Shown here piece by piece: positions 7,580 through 16,000 of a DNA stretch of 21,740 nt (within the stretch, counting starts at the first letter, position 1; each line of letters starts with the position of its first letter). A program made the translations under genes and the position numbers. The notes under the pieces were generated by a model, which saw nothing but the letters and a program-made list of their open reading frames with translations, made no database searches and was not told where the DNA came from. Source of the stretch: SXOA01 sp964444865 (GTDB lineage Bacteria; Planctomycetota; Planctomycetia; Pirellulales; Pirellulaceae); the NCBI GenBank assembly GCA_964444865.1, contig CAYUJE010000081.1, positions 1 to 21,740 on the forward strand, given 5' to 3'.

Positions 7580-7620
7580 GAAATCTCGGCCTCTGCCCAG
7601 GACCTGGCAGATGCCAACTG

Positions 7621-7668
7621 AAAACAAAAAAATCGCCATCTGATTCTCATGCGAAGCAACTCTGGCGA
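7621..7668 (-). terminator. Possible intrinsic terminator after the third pseudopilin gene
   Basis: On the minus strand TCGCCA (7668-7663) pairs with TGGCGA (7638-7633) around a 24-base loop, followed directly by TTTTTTTG and four further T. The stem is only 6 bp, so termination may be partial. It lies about 145 bases after the stop at 7815. Confidence 0.45.
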
Positions 7669-7814
7669 GATATCTCGAAAAGGTGCGGAAGAAGGGGCAC
7701 ACCGCAACACTTGGATCGCAAATTCACCGCGAAAGGTAAATTTTGGACGGTAGAGGTGTTTGAATTTCCGTCCCTTAGCTGCGGCAGATACCCCAGCGAC
7801 AAGACCCAAGGCCG

Positions 7815-8141
7815 TTAGTGCGTGTGCCCGATCACGCGGTGCGTCGTAGCGTCCAGCTGATAGGACGAGCCATCCACGGGGCAGGTCGGCAGCCCTTCGG
7901 GAAAGTAGGTCCCGTTCGCTCCAATATCCCCGAGTCCCGTCGCCGGCCAGGATCCTTTGGTCCGATACCAGAGCTGCGTTTGCACCTCGATATTGCCTTT
8001 GTTGACCGAACAGGCACTTATTTTGGCCTTTTTGGCATGATCGCCAAATCGTGGTACCACAATGGCGGCAATGATCCCCAGGATTGTGATCGCTGCCAGA
8101 AGTTCCAGCAGAGAGAATCCACGTTTGGCTTGAATGGTCAC
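7815..8141 (-). CDS. Pseudopilin with CPVDG / GHTH C-terminus
   Basis: A 108-residue prepilin-like protein starting at GTG 8141; the Shine-Dalgarno TAGGAG overlaps the gspF stop codon 11 bases upstream, which fixes the start. The leader MTIQAKRG is 8 residues long; the mature part starts FSLLELLAAITILGIIAAIV with Glu at position 5. The rest differs from the two gspG copies: it has ISACSVNKGNIEVQTQLWY, a TYFPEGLPTCPVDGSSYQLD loop with a second Cys, and ends HRVIGHTH. The two Cys could form a disulfide. The closest relative in the window is the plus-strand gene at 19267, which shares the CPVDGS.Y...A.THR..GH.H tail. It is a paralogue of GspG but its exact role (major, minor or substrate-specific) is unknown. 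Confidence 0.88.
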   Translation of the reverse strand: MTIQAKRGFSLLELLAAITILGIIAAIVVPRFGDHAKKAKISACSVNKGNIEVQTQLWYRTKGSWPATGLGDIGANGTYFPEGLPTCPVDGSSYQLDATTHRVIGHTH

Positions 8142-8152
8142 GTACTTCGCTC

Positions 8153-9286
8153 CTATTTCATGTTACCGATCATGTCGAACATCGGCAGGTAAATCGCCAG
8201 CAGAATTGTGCCAATGGCGGCGGCCAGGCTGGCGGTCATGATCGGTTCGATGGAGCCAATCATGATTCCCAAGTAGCGTTCGACCTCTCGTTTGAGGTGC
8301 CCTTTGATATTCTGCGTCGCTTTTCCGAGGGTGCCGGTTTTTTCGCCCACAATAATGAGTTGGTTGACAATCGGCGGAAACAAGTCCCCATGCTTTTCAA
8401 GTTCGCTGCTGAAACGTTCTCCTCGGAGCACCGCGGCATGTAATTCTTCCACGCTCTTGCGAACGGCCCGGTTATTGATGGATTTAGCGCAAGATTGCAG
8501 GGCATCCGCCACCGTAAAGCCCGCTTCCATCAAGTTGCCCAGAACTTCCATGAATTGCAGCACGGCAAAATTCTTCAAACAATCGCCAACCATCGGCACC
8601 TTCAGGAGATAGCGGTCAATGATCAAGCGAGAAGCAGCATTACGTCGCGCGATTACCCAGCTCACAATGGAAATGATTCCCGCCAGCACGATCATCCAGC
8701 CGTAATGCTTGGCGACGTGCCCCACGTCAATCAAAAACTGGGTGACCGCCGGCAACTTGGCACCGGATTCCTTGTAGGTTTTTTCGAATGTCGGCACCAC
8801 ATACATGATCATGAATGTGATTGCCCCCGTGCCCGCAAAGCACAAGAGGACGGGATACGAGAGCTTTTTGATCACCGTACCTTTCAAGTTATCCGCGTGC
8901 TCCAATTGCTGCGTCAAACGCTCCAGCGTTGCGGGAAGCGTGCCGGATTTTTCGCCAATCTTGATCTGGCTGATGAAGAGTTCGCCGAAGGCGGCTTGAT
9001 ACTTGACCAGTGCGCCGCTGAAAGTGTTGCCGTTTTCAACTGTCTGGCGAATGTCGGTGAGCATCGCCGAATATTTCTTCAAAGACTTCTCTTTACAGAT
9101 CGTATCGAGCGCTTTGGGAAGCGACAGTCCATTTTCGGTCAGCGTGGCAATGTTCCGCAAAATGAAGATCAAATCGCGCTTTTTGAGCTTGACCTTTTTG
9201 TTGGAACCGCCCAATTGGATGCTGGCCAGCATCGTCAGCAGATTTTTCTCGGCCGGCTTGGCTGCTTTGGTGGAATAGACGGACAT
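8153..9286 (-). CDS. gspF: Inner-membrane platform protein GspF (PilC family)
   Basis: A 377-residue protein from ATG 9286 (AAAGG upstream); the frame extends to a TTG at 9322 that would nearly touch gspE. It has two tandem T2SSF domains, about residues 36-168 and 240-365. Each carries the family signature: GEKSGTLP at 111-118 and GEKTGTLGK at 314-322. Three transmembrane helices lie at about 144-165, 194-213 and 346-367. The length is slightly below the usual 400 because the N-terminus is short. The protein is the rotor-like platform on which the ATPase builds the pseudopilus. It lies between gspE (41-base gap) and the first pseudopilin (11-base gap), the standard E-F-G order. Confidence 0.95.
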   Translation of the reverse strand: MSVYSTKAAKPAEKNLLTMLASIQLGGSNKKVKLKKRDLIFILRNIATLTENGLSLPKALDTICKEKSLKKYSAMLTDIRQTVENGNTFSGALVKYQAAFGELFISQIKIGEKSGTLPATLERLTQQLEHADNLKGTVIKKLSYPVLLCFAGTGAITFMIMYVVPTFEKTYKESGAKLPAVTQFLIDVGHVAKHYGWMIVLAGIISIVSWVIARRNAASRLIIDRYLLKVPMVGDCLKNFAVLQFMEVLGNLMEAGFTVADALQSCAKSINNRAVRKSVEELHAAVLRGERFSSELEKHGDLFPPIVNQLIIVGEKTGTLGKATQNIKGHLKREVERYLGIMIGSIEPIMTASLAAAIGTILLAIYLPMFDMIGNMK

Positions 9287-9327
9287 GGCTTTGCCTTTAT
9301 GGTTTCCTGCGTGACGGTCCAAAATCC

Positions 9328-11019
9328 TTAGACCGACAGCTTGTAATACACTTCTTCAATCGTTGTCTTGCCGAGCAGCGCCTGCTCCAATCCTCCCGCC
9401 GCCAGTTCGATCATTCCCTGGCTGATGGCAATCTCCCGCAGCACACTGTTGGGCTGGTTGTTCTCAATTGCCTTTTCCAACTCCGGCGTGTTCACCAGGA
9501 TTTCATACACCGGAACTCGGCCGGCATAGCCCGTCCCCAAACACTTGCTGCAGCCGCGTCCTTTATAGAACTGCGCCCTTTCGGGAATGACCAGGTTTCG
9601 CCCTTCCGTCAGACGCTCCAAGAGTTGCCAGTTGGTTTCGCACGGCTCCTTGCAGTTGGAGCAGATTCTCCGCAGCAGCCGCTGGGCCAGCGCGGCCAGA
9701 AGCGCGCCGGCAATCTTAAAGCGGTCGAGCCCGAGGTCGTTCAGCCGCGTCACCGTGCCGATGGCGTCGTTGGTGTGCAGCGTGCTGATCAACAAGTGAC
9801 CGGTGAGAGCTGCCTGCACGGAAGTGGTTGCTGTTTCCTTATCACGAATTTCGCCGACCAGAATGACGTCCGGATCCTGACGCATCAGATACTTGAGTGC
9901 ATTAGCAAACCCCATTCCGTTTTCCGCGCTGGCATGCACCTGGTTCACGCCGTGCAGTTTGAATTCCACGGGGTCTTCCACCGTGCTAATGTTGTATTCG
10001 TCGGCATTGATGTTCATCAGCATGGTGTACATCGTGGTCGTCTTACCGGAACCGGTCGGCCCCGTCACCACGATCATGCCGTGGGGCTTATCAATCAGCG
10101 TCTTGACGATTTCGGTCTGTTTGGGGGGCATGCCGAGGGCTTCGAAGGTGAACGTCTTGGCACGGTCGTCGATCACGCGCATCACCACCTTCTCGCCACC
10201 GACAACAGGAATCGTGCTCACGCGGAAGCTGGCCCGTACCCCCTTTTCGTCGATGCTCAGGTTGCCGTCCTGGGCCTTTCGTTTCTCGGTGGTGTCCATA
10301 TTTCCCATCACTTTGATGCGGCCGACAACGGCTTCTTCCGACTGCGTCGGAATGGTCATTACCTGCTGCAACTCGCCGTCCACGCGAAAGCGGATGCGCA
10401 TTTGCGGAACATGCGGCTCCATGTGAATGTCGCTGGCTCCCGCGTTGACCGCACCCATCAGGATGGAACGAACCAGTTTGACGACTGGGGCCTCGTTGTC
10501 GTCCTGCACGACTTCGACGGCAGTTTCGCCCCGCTGCCGCTTTTCCTTGAGTTCGGCGATCTTCATGTCGACCACGGTTTGCCGAGCCGAAACGCGCTCG
10601 TCAAAACCGCGATCCAGAATCTCAACCACATCGGGGGCCAGCGAGACCACGGGTTCCACCCGATAGCCGGTGATCAATTCCACCTCGGAAATCGCCTCAA
10701 TGTCATCAGGCGCAACCATGGCCAGCGTCAGAACTCCACGTTCCACGCCGACCGGTGTCATTTGCCGGTCCCGCACCAGCCCTTCTGGAAGCAGGCGAAC
10801 CACCTGCAGATTCACCTCGGAGGGTTCAATCTGCCGGAACGGAACCCGAAACTGCTCAGCGAGCGCTTCCCCGAGCTGAGGCACGGTGACCAGGCCTTGC
10901 TTGATCAGCGCGGAACCCAGGCGGCCGCCACGCGCGTCATGCGAGGCGAGCGCGGCCTGCAGCTGCTCTTCGGTGACGAAACCGCGAGCGACAAGGATAT
11001 CACCCAGGCGTGGCGTCAT
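9328..11019 (-). CDS. gspE: Assembly ATPase GspE/PilB family
   Basis: A 563-residue cytoplasmic hexameric ATPase that powers pseudopilus growth. Residues 1-60 form an MshEN/GspE N1-type domain (LGDILVARGFVTEEQLQAAL). The C-terminal motor has Walker A GPTGSGKT at 320-327, an Asp box STVEDPVE at 345-352, Walker B PDVILVGEIRD at 383-393 and a His box GHLLISTLHTNDA at 407-419. A four-Cys zinc site is complete: Cys453/Cys456 and Cys490/Cys493. The length is typical. The ATG has no strong Shine-Dalgarno and is preceded by a structured 104-base leader after the receiver-domain gene. The Cys4 module and motif set point to an assembly ATPase rather than a PilT-like retraction ATPase. Confidence 0.96.
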   Translation of the reverse strand: MTPRLGDILVARGFVTEEQLQAALASHDARGGRLGSALIKQGLVTVPQLGEALAEQFRVPFRQIEPSEVNLQVVRLLPEGLVRDRQMTPVGVERGVLTLAMVAPDDIEAISEVELITGYRVEPVVSLAPDVVEILDRGFDERVSARQTVVDMKIAELKEKRQRGETAVEVVQDDNEAPVVKLVRSILMGAVNAGASDIHMEPHVPQMRIRFRVDGELQQVMTIPTQSEEAVVGRIKVMGNMDTTEKRKAQDGNLSIDEKGVRASFRVSTIPVVGGEKVVMRVIDDRAKTFTFEALGMPPKQTEIVKTLIDKPHGMIVVTGPTGSGKTTTMYTMLMNINADEYNISTVEDPVEFKLHGVNQVHASAENGMGFANALKYLMRQDPDVILVGEIRDKETATTSVQAALTGHLLISTLHTNDAIGTVTRLNDLGLDRFKIAGALLAALAQRLLRRICSNCKEPCETNWQLLERLTEGRNLVIPERAQFYKGRGCSKCLGTGYAGRVPVYEILVNTPELEKAIENNQPNSVLREIAISQGMIELAAGGLEQALLGKTTIEEVYYKLSV

Positions 11020-11075
11020 GGCTTTATTTCTGTTGAAAAGGGTATGCGGCTCGAAGCCAGGTTCATGTTTATTCT

Positions 11076-11120
11076 CGTGATACGGGCCTCGGCAACGCGC
11101 CAGCCCTCGCGTTCATCACG
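11076..11120 (-). other. Nested stem-loop in the leader of gspE
   Basis: Three co-axial paired segments are seen in order: CGTGAT/ATCACG (11076-11081 with 11115-11120), GGGC/GCCC (11084-11087 with 11103-11106) and GGC/GCC (11091-11093 with 11099-11101). The structure starts 4 bases after the stop of the receiver gene and has no T-run, so it may be a processing or stability element that sets the receiver:gspE ratio, or a leader control element. Confidence 0.35.
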
Positions 11121-11123
11121 GGA

Positions 11124-11555
11124 TCAGGCTTTCTGGAGAACTTTCTTGTCTTTGCTTTCCAATTTCAACTTGGCGGATTCGGCGATTAGGTTCTCAACCT
11201 TTTCTTCCAGGATCGCGGGGTTATAAGGAGCAACCAGATAGTCGGCCGCTCCGGCGGAAAAGGCACGCTGAACCTGTTCCAATTCCGCATCAAAGGAAAG
11301 AGCAATCACCGGAATCGTTGCGGTCTCGATTTCACTGGCGAGTTGCTCAATGAAGGCGACTCCGCCGGCACCGGATAGCTTGAGGTCCACAATCATCAGG
11401 TCCGGTTTCTTCTGCTTGATTTGCGAAAACGCCTCTTCGGCATTGCGAGCGACCTGAACCGAAAAGCCCAGCAGTTCCAGACGGAATGCCGTGACTTCGG
11501 CCAGGGTTGCTTCTTCTTCCACAATCAGCAAATGGGACTGACGGGCGGCCAGCAT
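11124..11555 (-). CDS. Stand-alone, degenerate response-regulator receiver domain protein
   Basis: A 143-residue CheY-like protein with no output domain. The fold pattern is clear: LLIVEEEATL (beta 1 with an acidic cluster Glu13-Glu15 in place of the usual Asp pair), PDLMIVDLKLSG with the phospho-acceptor Asp57, and IPVIALSFD with Ser87 in the Thr/Ser position. The invariant Lys before the last cis-Pro is replaced by Ala (YLVAPYNP, Ala109), so phosphorylation signalling is probably altered or absent. A charged tail of about 20 residues (Lys/Glu-rich) follows. AGGA stands 8 bases before ATG 11555. It is the first gene of the minus-strand operon, directly upstream of gspE, and may act as an adaptor that tunes the ATPase (inference). 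No histidine kinase is nearby. Confidence 0.88.
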   Translation of the reverse strand: MLAARQSHLLIVEEEATLAEVTAFRLELLGFSVQVARNAEEAFSQIKQKKPDLMIVDLKLSGAGGVAFIEQLASEIETATIPVIALSFDAELEQVQRAFSAGAADYLVAPYNPAILEEKVENLIAESAKLKLESKDKKVLQKA

Positions 11556-11598
11556 GGACAGGTTCCTGGGGAGACGAGGTCGGATCGAGATGCCGGTA

Positions 11599-11646
11599 AT
11601 TCCGGAATCTGGTTCCCAAACTTAGCTCTGCGATAGTGAGAGTCAA
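11599..11646 (-). promoter_or_regulatory. Possible promoter with palindromic operator for the minus-strand secretion operon
   Basis: On the minus strand TTGACT (11646-11641) is followed after 16 bases by TAAGTT (11624-11619), a weak -10. A perfect 10-base palindrome ATTCCGGAAT lies at 11599-11608, just past the expected start point and 44 bases before the receiver-gene ATG. Weak -10 and short palindrome: low confidence. Confidence 0.22.
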
Positions 11647-11827
11647 AAAGACTAGTGCAATGGTCCCGCTTCTGACGGCGGTCCGATTACATCGATTTCA
11701 CCAGTCCTGCCGCGCAGCGAATTATTTCTGAATTCAATAGGCCGCTTTGGTCGCGGGTATGTACTAGAGTTGCTTAGCTCGCCGAAATGCGCGCAGGTCG
11801 CTATTCCCGAATTACTTTGAGGGTTTC

Positions 11828-12937
11828 ATGAACTTATCCCGAATTCGCCACGGCCTGCCCTGCTTGTTTCTGGCCACCTTGGCAGCCTTTGTCGGTTGCG
11901 GGGGTGAAACACCGGATGTGGCGGCCATACATTCGCCCGCGGAGCAGAATAGCGAGAAGGCCGAGCCCGCAGTCACCCCGACCCCAACTCCCGTCGCCAA
12001 GCCCGCGGACATCAAGCCTGCTCCCGATCCAATACCCGCCAAGAAGCTTTCTATCAATCCATTTCAAATGCCGGATATTCCCGAGGAATTTTTGCCGGCC
12101 AAAGAAGAGCCCAAGCCCATGGAGCAAGCCGCCCCCGAAAAACAGGTGGAACGACCCCGCCTGCGACTTTTGGGCTTTGTCAACGTGGACGGCTTCAAGG
12201 CACTGGTGGAATCGAAAGGGGACGTCAAAGCGGTGGCTGTAGGAGAGTCTATCGAAGGCGTTAAGATCGTCAGCATTGAGCAGCCCAACGTGACCTTTCA
12301 ATATGCCAGCGCGCGGTGGTCGACCAAACTCTTCGAACAACCTTGGCACAATGAGCAGACAGGCGTTGCCTCGTCTCCCAGTGCTACCCGAGCCTTCACA
12401 TCCCAGTCCCGCTCGACGCCGCGGTCCAGTTCCGTGGCTTCTTCGACGCGAACTTCCACACCGTCAACGTCCTACGGCTCCGGCGGACTTGGTGGACCCA
12501 GCATGCCTGGAGGTGGAATGGGAGGAGGAATGCCCGGTATCGGGGGAGCAAGTGGTATGCCCTCGATTCCCGGCATGAACTCTGGCGACGGAGGTAGTGG
12601 TATTCCCGGGTTGGGCTCCATACCCGGGATGCCGAGTGGCGGCGGAGCGGGAGCCATGCCAGGAGGCGGTGGAGCTATGCCAGGAGGCGGTGGAGCTATG
12701 CCAGGTGGCGGAGGAGCCATGCCCGGTGGTGGTGGAGCCATGCCCGGTGGTGGTGGAGCCATGCCCGGTGGTGGTGGAGCCATGCCCGGTGGTGGTGGAG
12801 CGATGCCAGGTGGCGGTGGAGCGATGCCAGGTGGTGGTGGAGCTATGCCAGGTGGTGGTGGAGCTATGCCCGGTGGTGGTGGCGCGATGCCCGGTGGTGG
12901 TGGCGCGATGCCCGGTGGTGGTGGTGGCCTGAACTAA
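11828..12937 (+). CDS. PilP/GspC-like lipoprotein with Gly-rich GGGGAMP repeat tail
   Basis: A 369-residue exported protein. The N-terminus is a lipoprotein signal with the lipid-attachment Cys24 (LAAFVGC), followed by a Pro/Ala/Lys linker (about 30-105), as in PilP. Residues about 110-170 form a small beta domain (RPRLRLLGFVNVDGFKALVE... AVAVGESIEGVKIVSIEQPN... FQYASARWSTKLF), a typical PilP/GspC homology-region pattern, known to dock on the secretin N0 domain. Then comes a Ser/Thr-rich stretch and a Gly/Met/Pro tail ending in 13 exact heptapeptide repeats. GAGGG lies 4 bases before ATG 11828. The PilP/GspC function is missing from the divergent minus-strand operon, so this gene probably supplies it. 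The repeat tail is not part of any PilP known to me. Confidence 0.75.
   Translation: MNLSRIRHGLPCLFLATLAAFVGCGGETPDVAAIHSPAEQNSEKAEPAVTPTPTPVAKPADIKPAPDPIPAKKLSINPFQMPDIPEEFLPAKEEPKPMEQAAPEKQVERPRLRLLGFVNVDGFKALVESKGDVKAVAVGESIEGVKIVSIEQPNVTFQYASARWSTKLFEQPWHNEQTGVASSPSATRAFTSQSRSTPRSSSVASSTRTSTPSTSYGSGGLGGPSMPGGGMGGGMPGIGGASGMPSIPGMNSGDGGSGIPGLGSIPGMPSGGGAGAMPGGGGAMPGGGGAMPGGGGAMPGGGGAMPGGGGAMPGGGGAMPGGGGAMPGGGGAMPGGGGAMPGGGGAMPGGGGAMPGGGGAMPGGGGGLN
12653..12925 (+). repeat. 13 x 21-bp in-frame tandem repeat encoding AMPGGGG
   Basis: Thirteen contiguous 21-base units, each coding Ala-Met-Pro-Gly-Gly-Gly-Gly, with variation only at third positions (gcc/gct/gcg for Ala, cca/ccc for Pro, Gly codons). 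Four central units (4-7) are identical. The array ends 12 bases before the stop codon. Confidence 0.95.
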
Positions 12938-12948
12938 GTGAGCCGTTT

Positions 12949-12965
12949 CCCATCGAGACGATGGG
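12949..12965 (+). other. Short stem-loop between lipoprotein and beta-helix genes
   Basis: CCCATC/GATGGG with a 5-base loop, 12 bases after the stop, followed 9 bases later by TCTTTT. It could be a weak terminator or a processing site inside the transcript. Confidence 0.25.
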
Positions 12966-13021
12966 TCGGTGGGTCTTTTAGCACTCTGAATCAACATCCT
13001 GTTATGCCTGGGGTTCCTTCG

Positions 13022-16000
13022 ATGAAATCAAAAACGTTGCTTGCCGCACAATTCACTGCCGCCTTACTCCTCTTGGTTCAGGCACCCTTTGCCCAGGCTC
13101 AGTACGGCCGGGGGCAGTCGTCCCCCACGGCCATTACCATCACCAGTGGGAATCTGGTATTTGGGCGAACCTTTTATGTACGCACCAGCGGCAATGACGC
13201 CAACAACGGACAGAACAAAAACCAGGCTTTCAAGACCATCTATAAAGCCGCCCAGGTCGCGGGACCGGGAGACATGGTCTACGTCGGCGCCGGTACCTAC
13301 CAGCACACCGACACCATCTACTTCAACAATACCCAGTCCTGGGCGAGCCGATTTTCCATTCCCTCCAAGACCATCATCGCCAAGGCAGGTTCCGATACCA
13401 CGTTTACGATGTACAACCCCTGCTACTTCGTCGCCGATATCAGCGGTGCAAATACTGGCGACGCTGGGCCGGTCAAGGTGATGGCTCCCAAGGATAAGAG
13501 CGTTTGGACCTTTTACCTGAATCAAATCAACAACTACGCTTTCAGCGGCTTCACTTTCGTCGAAGATCCCACTTCTAAAGCCTACAAGTTTGGCGAATCG
13601 AATTCCTACAACACGTCTGCCGGAGGTTGGCTGTTTTATGGAATTGGCGCTTACATGGGGGGAGACTTTGCGTTCATTAGCTGCACTTTTGAGGGCTACT
13701 ACCACGCATTGCATACGAATACCGCCCAGAATGTGACCCTCTATGACTGCCAGTTTACCAAGTCCCGCTATATGCCGGTGTATCCTTATATGTCCACGAA
13801 CTGGCAGATGGAAGAGTGCCAGTTTGGGACCAACCCGGTCGCCGAAACAGCTTGGGGCTATTCCTATCCACTGTACGCCCTCTATTCCGAAGTCAAGCTG
13901 CGCAACAGCACTTATGATGGCGCCGGAGCGGGGCGTGCCGGGGACGACTGGTGCAATGGATTATGGTCGTATGGCCCATCGGACAATACCTCGACGGCGA
14001 CGTTTGATGTGAAGGGGTGCCTCTTCAAGAACGCCAGCTATTACGCAGTTGGCACAAGTTGGGCAAAGACCGCCAAGATTACGGGAAATTCCTTCCAAAA
14101 CTGCCGTTACGCGATTCACGGCCACGCCGCCGAAGTTGCCATTCAGAACAACATTTTGGAACTAAAATCCGACGCGCCCGGCTACAAGCAATGGAGTTGG
14201 GGAATCTACAGTTATGGCGAGAAAGTCACCAGCAGCCAGGCCTGGGGTACCGCGGGGTTCAAGGCCACCAAAACACCAGTGATTTGCACCAACAACGCGA
14301 TCAAGGGCTACTATCTCGGCATTTATGTCGGCGGAAACAACACCGACTTAACTGGCTGCTCAGTCGAAGGGTACGGCTGCGATCCCTACGTCTCCAACGG
14401 AAGCGGCGGCTGGCAAGTCAAATCCGACTGGCAGCATAGCTATGGAATCTACATGTGGGGATATTGGTATCAAACTGACTTCACGTCAACTGGACCGTGG
14501 GCCTATCGCGGCTGCGACACGTTCACGTTGACCGGGGCACAAAACGTCACGCTCAAGACTTGCGGCACGGCAATCGTCGGGGGCGAAACCGACGTGACGC
14601 TGGACGGCGTGACGCTGGAAAACCACTGGGATGGCATCAATAGCAACGGAAAACTCACGCTCCGCAATTGCAACGTCAAAAACATCAGGTCCACCGCGCT
14701 TGCCCTTTGGTTGCCGCAGTCCGTCACGCTCGACAACACCAAATTCAGCAACAACGGCAACGGCCCCGACGGCAAATCCGCCTGGGCCTGGACGATGTAT
14801 TACTATGGCCGCAAGGACCGCACCTTTGAAAACCGCTTCGACACGACGAACTATTGGGATTACAAGCCGGGCGACTCGACGGTGACCATCAAGAATTGCA
14901 CAGTGGAAGGATCGGGATACGGATTCTGGCTCGGCGGGTTCAAAGGAAAAAACTGCGCCTTCCAAGGAAACGTCCTGAACGGAAAAGCCCAGCCATACGA
15001 CGCAACCACAGGGTGGGGAATCACTGGGTACGGCCTTTCCCTGGCCGGCGGAGATTACCAGCTCACCGCCGACAACGAGTTCAAAGTCGAGAATTTCTAT
15101 ATCGGCATCTACGGCTGGTACAACAACAGCCTCTCCGTCGCCAAAAAGACGATCAGCAAGAACGTTCATGGATTGTATTCCAGCACCAACAAGAGCGTCG
15201 ATGTTTCCAAGTGCGACATTTCCAACAATTATGCCTATGGGTTCCTCGATTACTACACCACATCGCTTTCGCTGTCTGACACGACCGCAAACAATAACAC
15301 CTACTATGGCATTCTCAGCTACGGCCATTGGTACTTGCCTGAATACTGTCAAAACCTCTCCCTGAAGAATGTCACTGCAAACAACAACGGCTACTATGGG
15401 CTCTATGTCTGGGAGCCAGCCAGCGTTGACGTAAAGGGGCTGACTTGCAACGACAACAAGTACTGGGGAACGGTGCTGTACACCAACTACGGCAAGTACA
15501 TCTGGGATGAAATTGAAAGCTACCGCAGCTACTTTAAGGATGGCAAGCGGCCCACGTTTGTGCCGTCGATCAGTTTTCAAGATGTCACCGCGAAGAAAAA
15601 CTATTACTCCGGTGGCCTGCACTTCTACTCTTACGAGGGCACCGGCAGCACAACTCCTGCGAAGGATAAACCCTGGCTCCGAAGTGACAGCCAGTACATT
15701 GCCCTCAAAAACATCACGTGTGATGACAACATGTGGTACGGGATCTACTTGGGATACTGCACCTGCCTGGACAGCACAAACTCCATCCTCAATCTGGAGA
15801 CCAAAAACAACTATTATGGAATTGTGTTCAACGGACAGTCCGTGGTCATGGACGGACTCAGAGGGATGAACATCCGCGACAACGCTTACGGTCTCTGCGT
15901 CTGGTACGGCAACGCCACGCTTAGAAACCTAAACATGGCGGTCAATACCTGGGATGTCTATTGCCACGGCTGGTATAATCCTGGGACGAACAATCAAAAT

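Larger units (their letters stand above)
7345..7814. other. 470-base spacer without a convincing gene
   Basis: Between the third pseudopilin and gspG copy 2. The open frames here start with TTG, match no known family pattern, and cross a terminator-like hairpin. The spacer contains two stem-loops (7560-7579 and 7621-7668), a 12-base palindrome CGAGATATCTCG at 7666-7677, and presumably the promoter of gspG copy 2, for which no clear -35/-10 pair could be picked out. Confidence 0.5.

Noticed and set aside
7402..7809. Minus-strand frame of 135 codons in the spacer
   Set aside because: It starts with TTG, shows no family pattern, has no Shine-Dalgarno and runs through a T-tailed hairpin.
9625..11226. 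533-codon plus-strand open frame
   Set aside because: It lies opposite gspE, which has all ATPase motifs. The shadow frame is His/Asp/Arg-rich as expected for antisense of GC-rich DNA.
12653..12925. Possible CRISPR-like array
   Set aside because: The 21-base units are contiguous without spacers and keep the reading frame; it is a coding tandem repeat.
12464..12997. Minus-strand frames with Pro-rich or Thr/Ser/His repeats
   Set aside because: Products of the complement of the 21-bp repeat; no start context or neighbour support.
14486..15622. 378-codon minus-strand frame inside the beta-helix gene
   Set aside because: Antisense shadow of a repetitive gene; Val/Ile-rich because of Asn/Asp/Tyr codons on the other strand.
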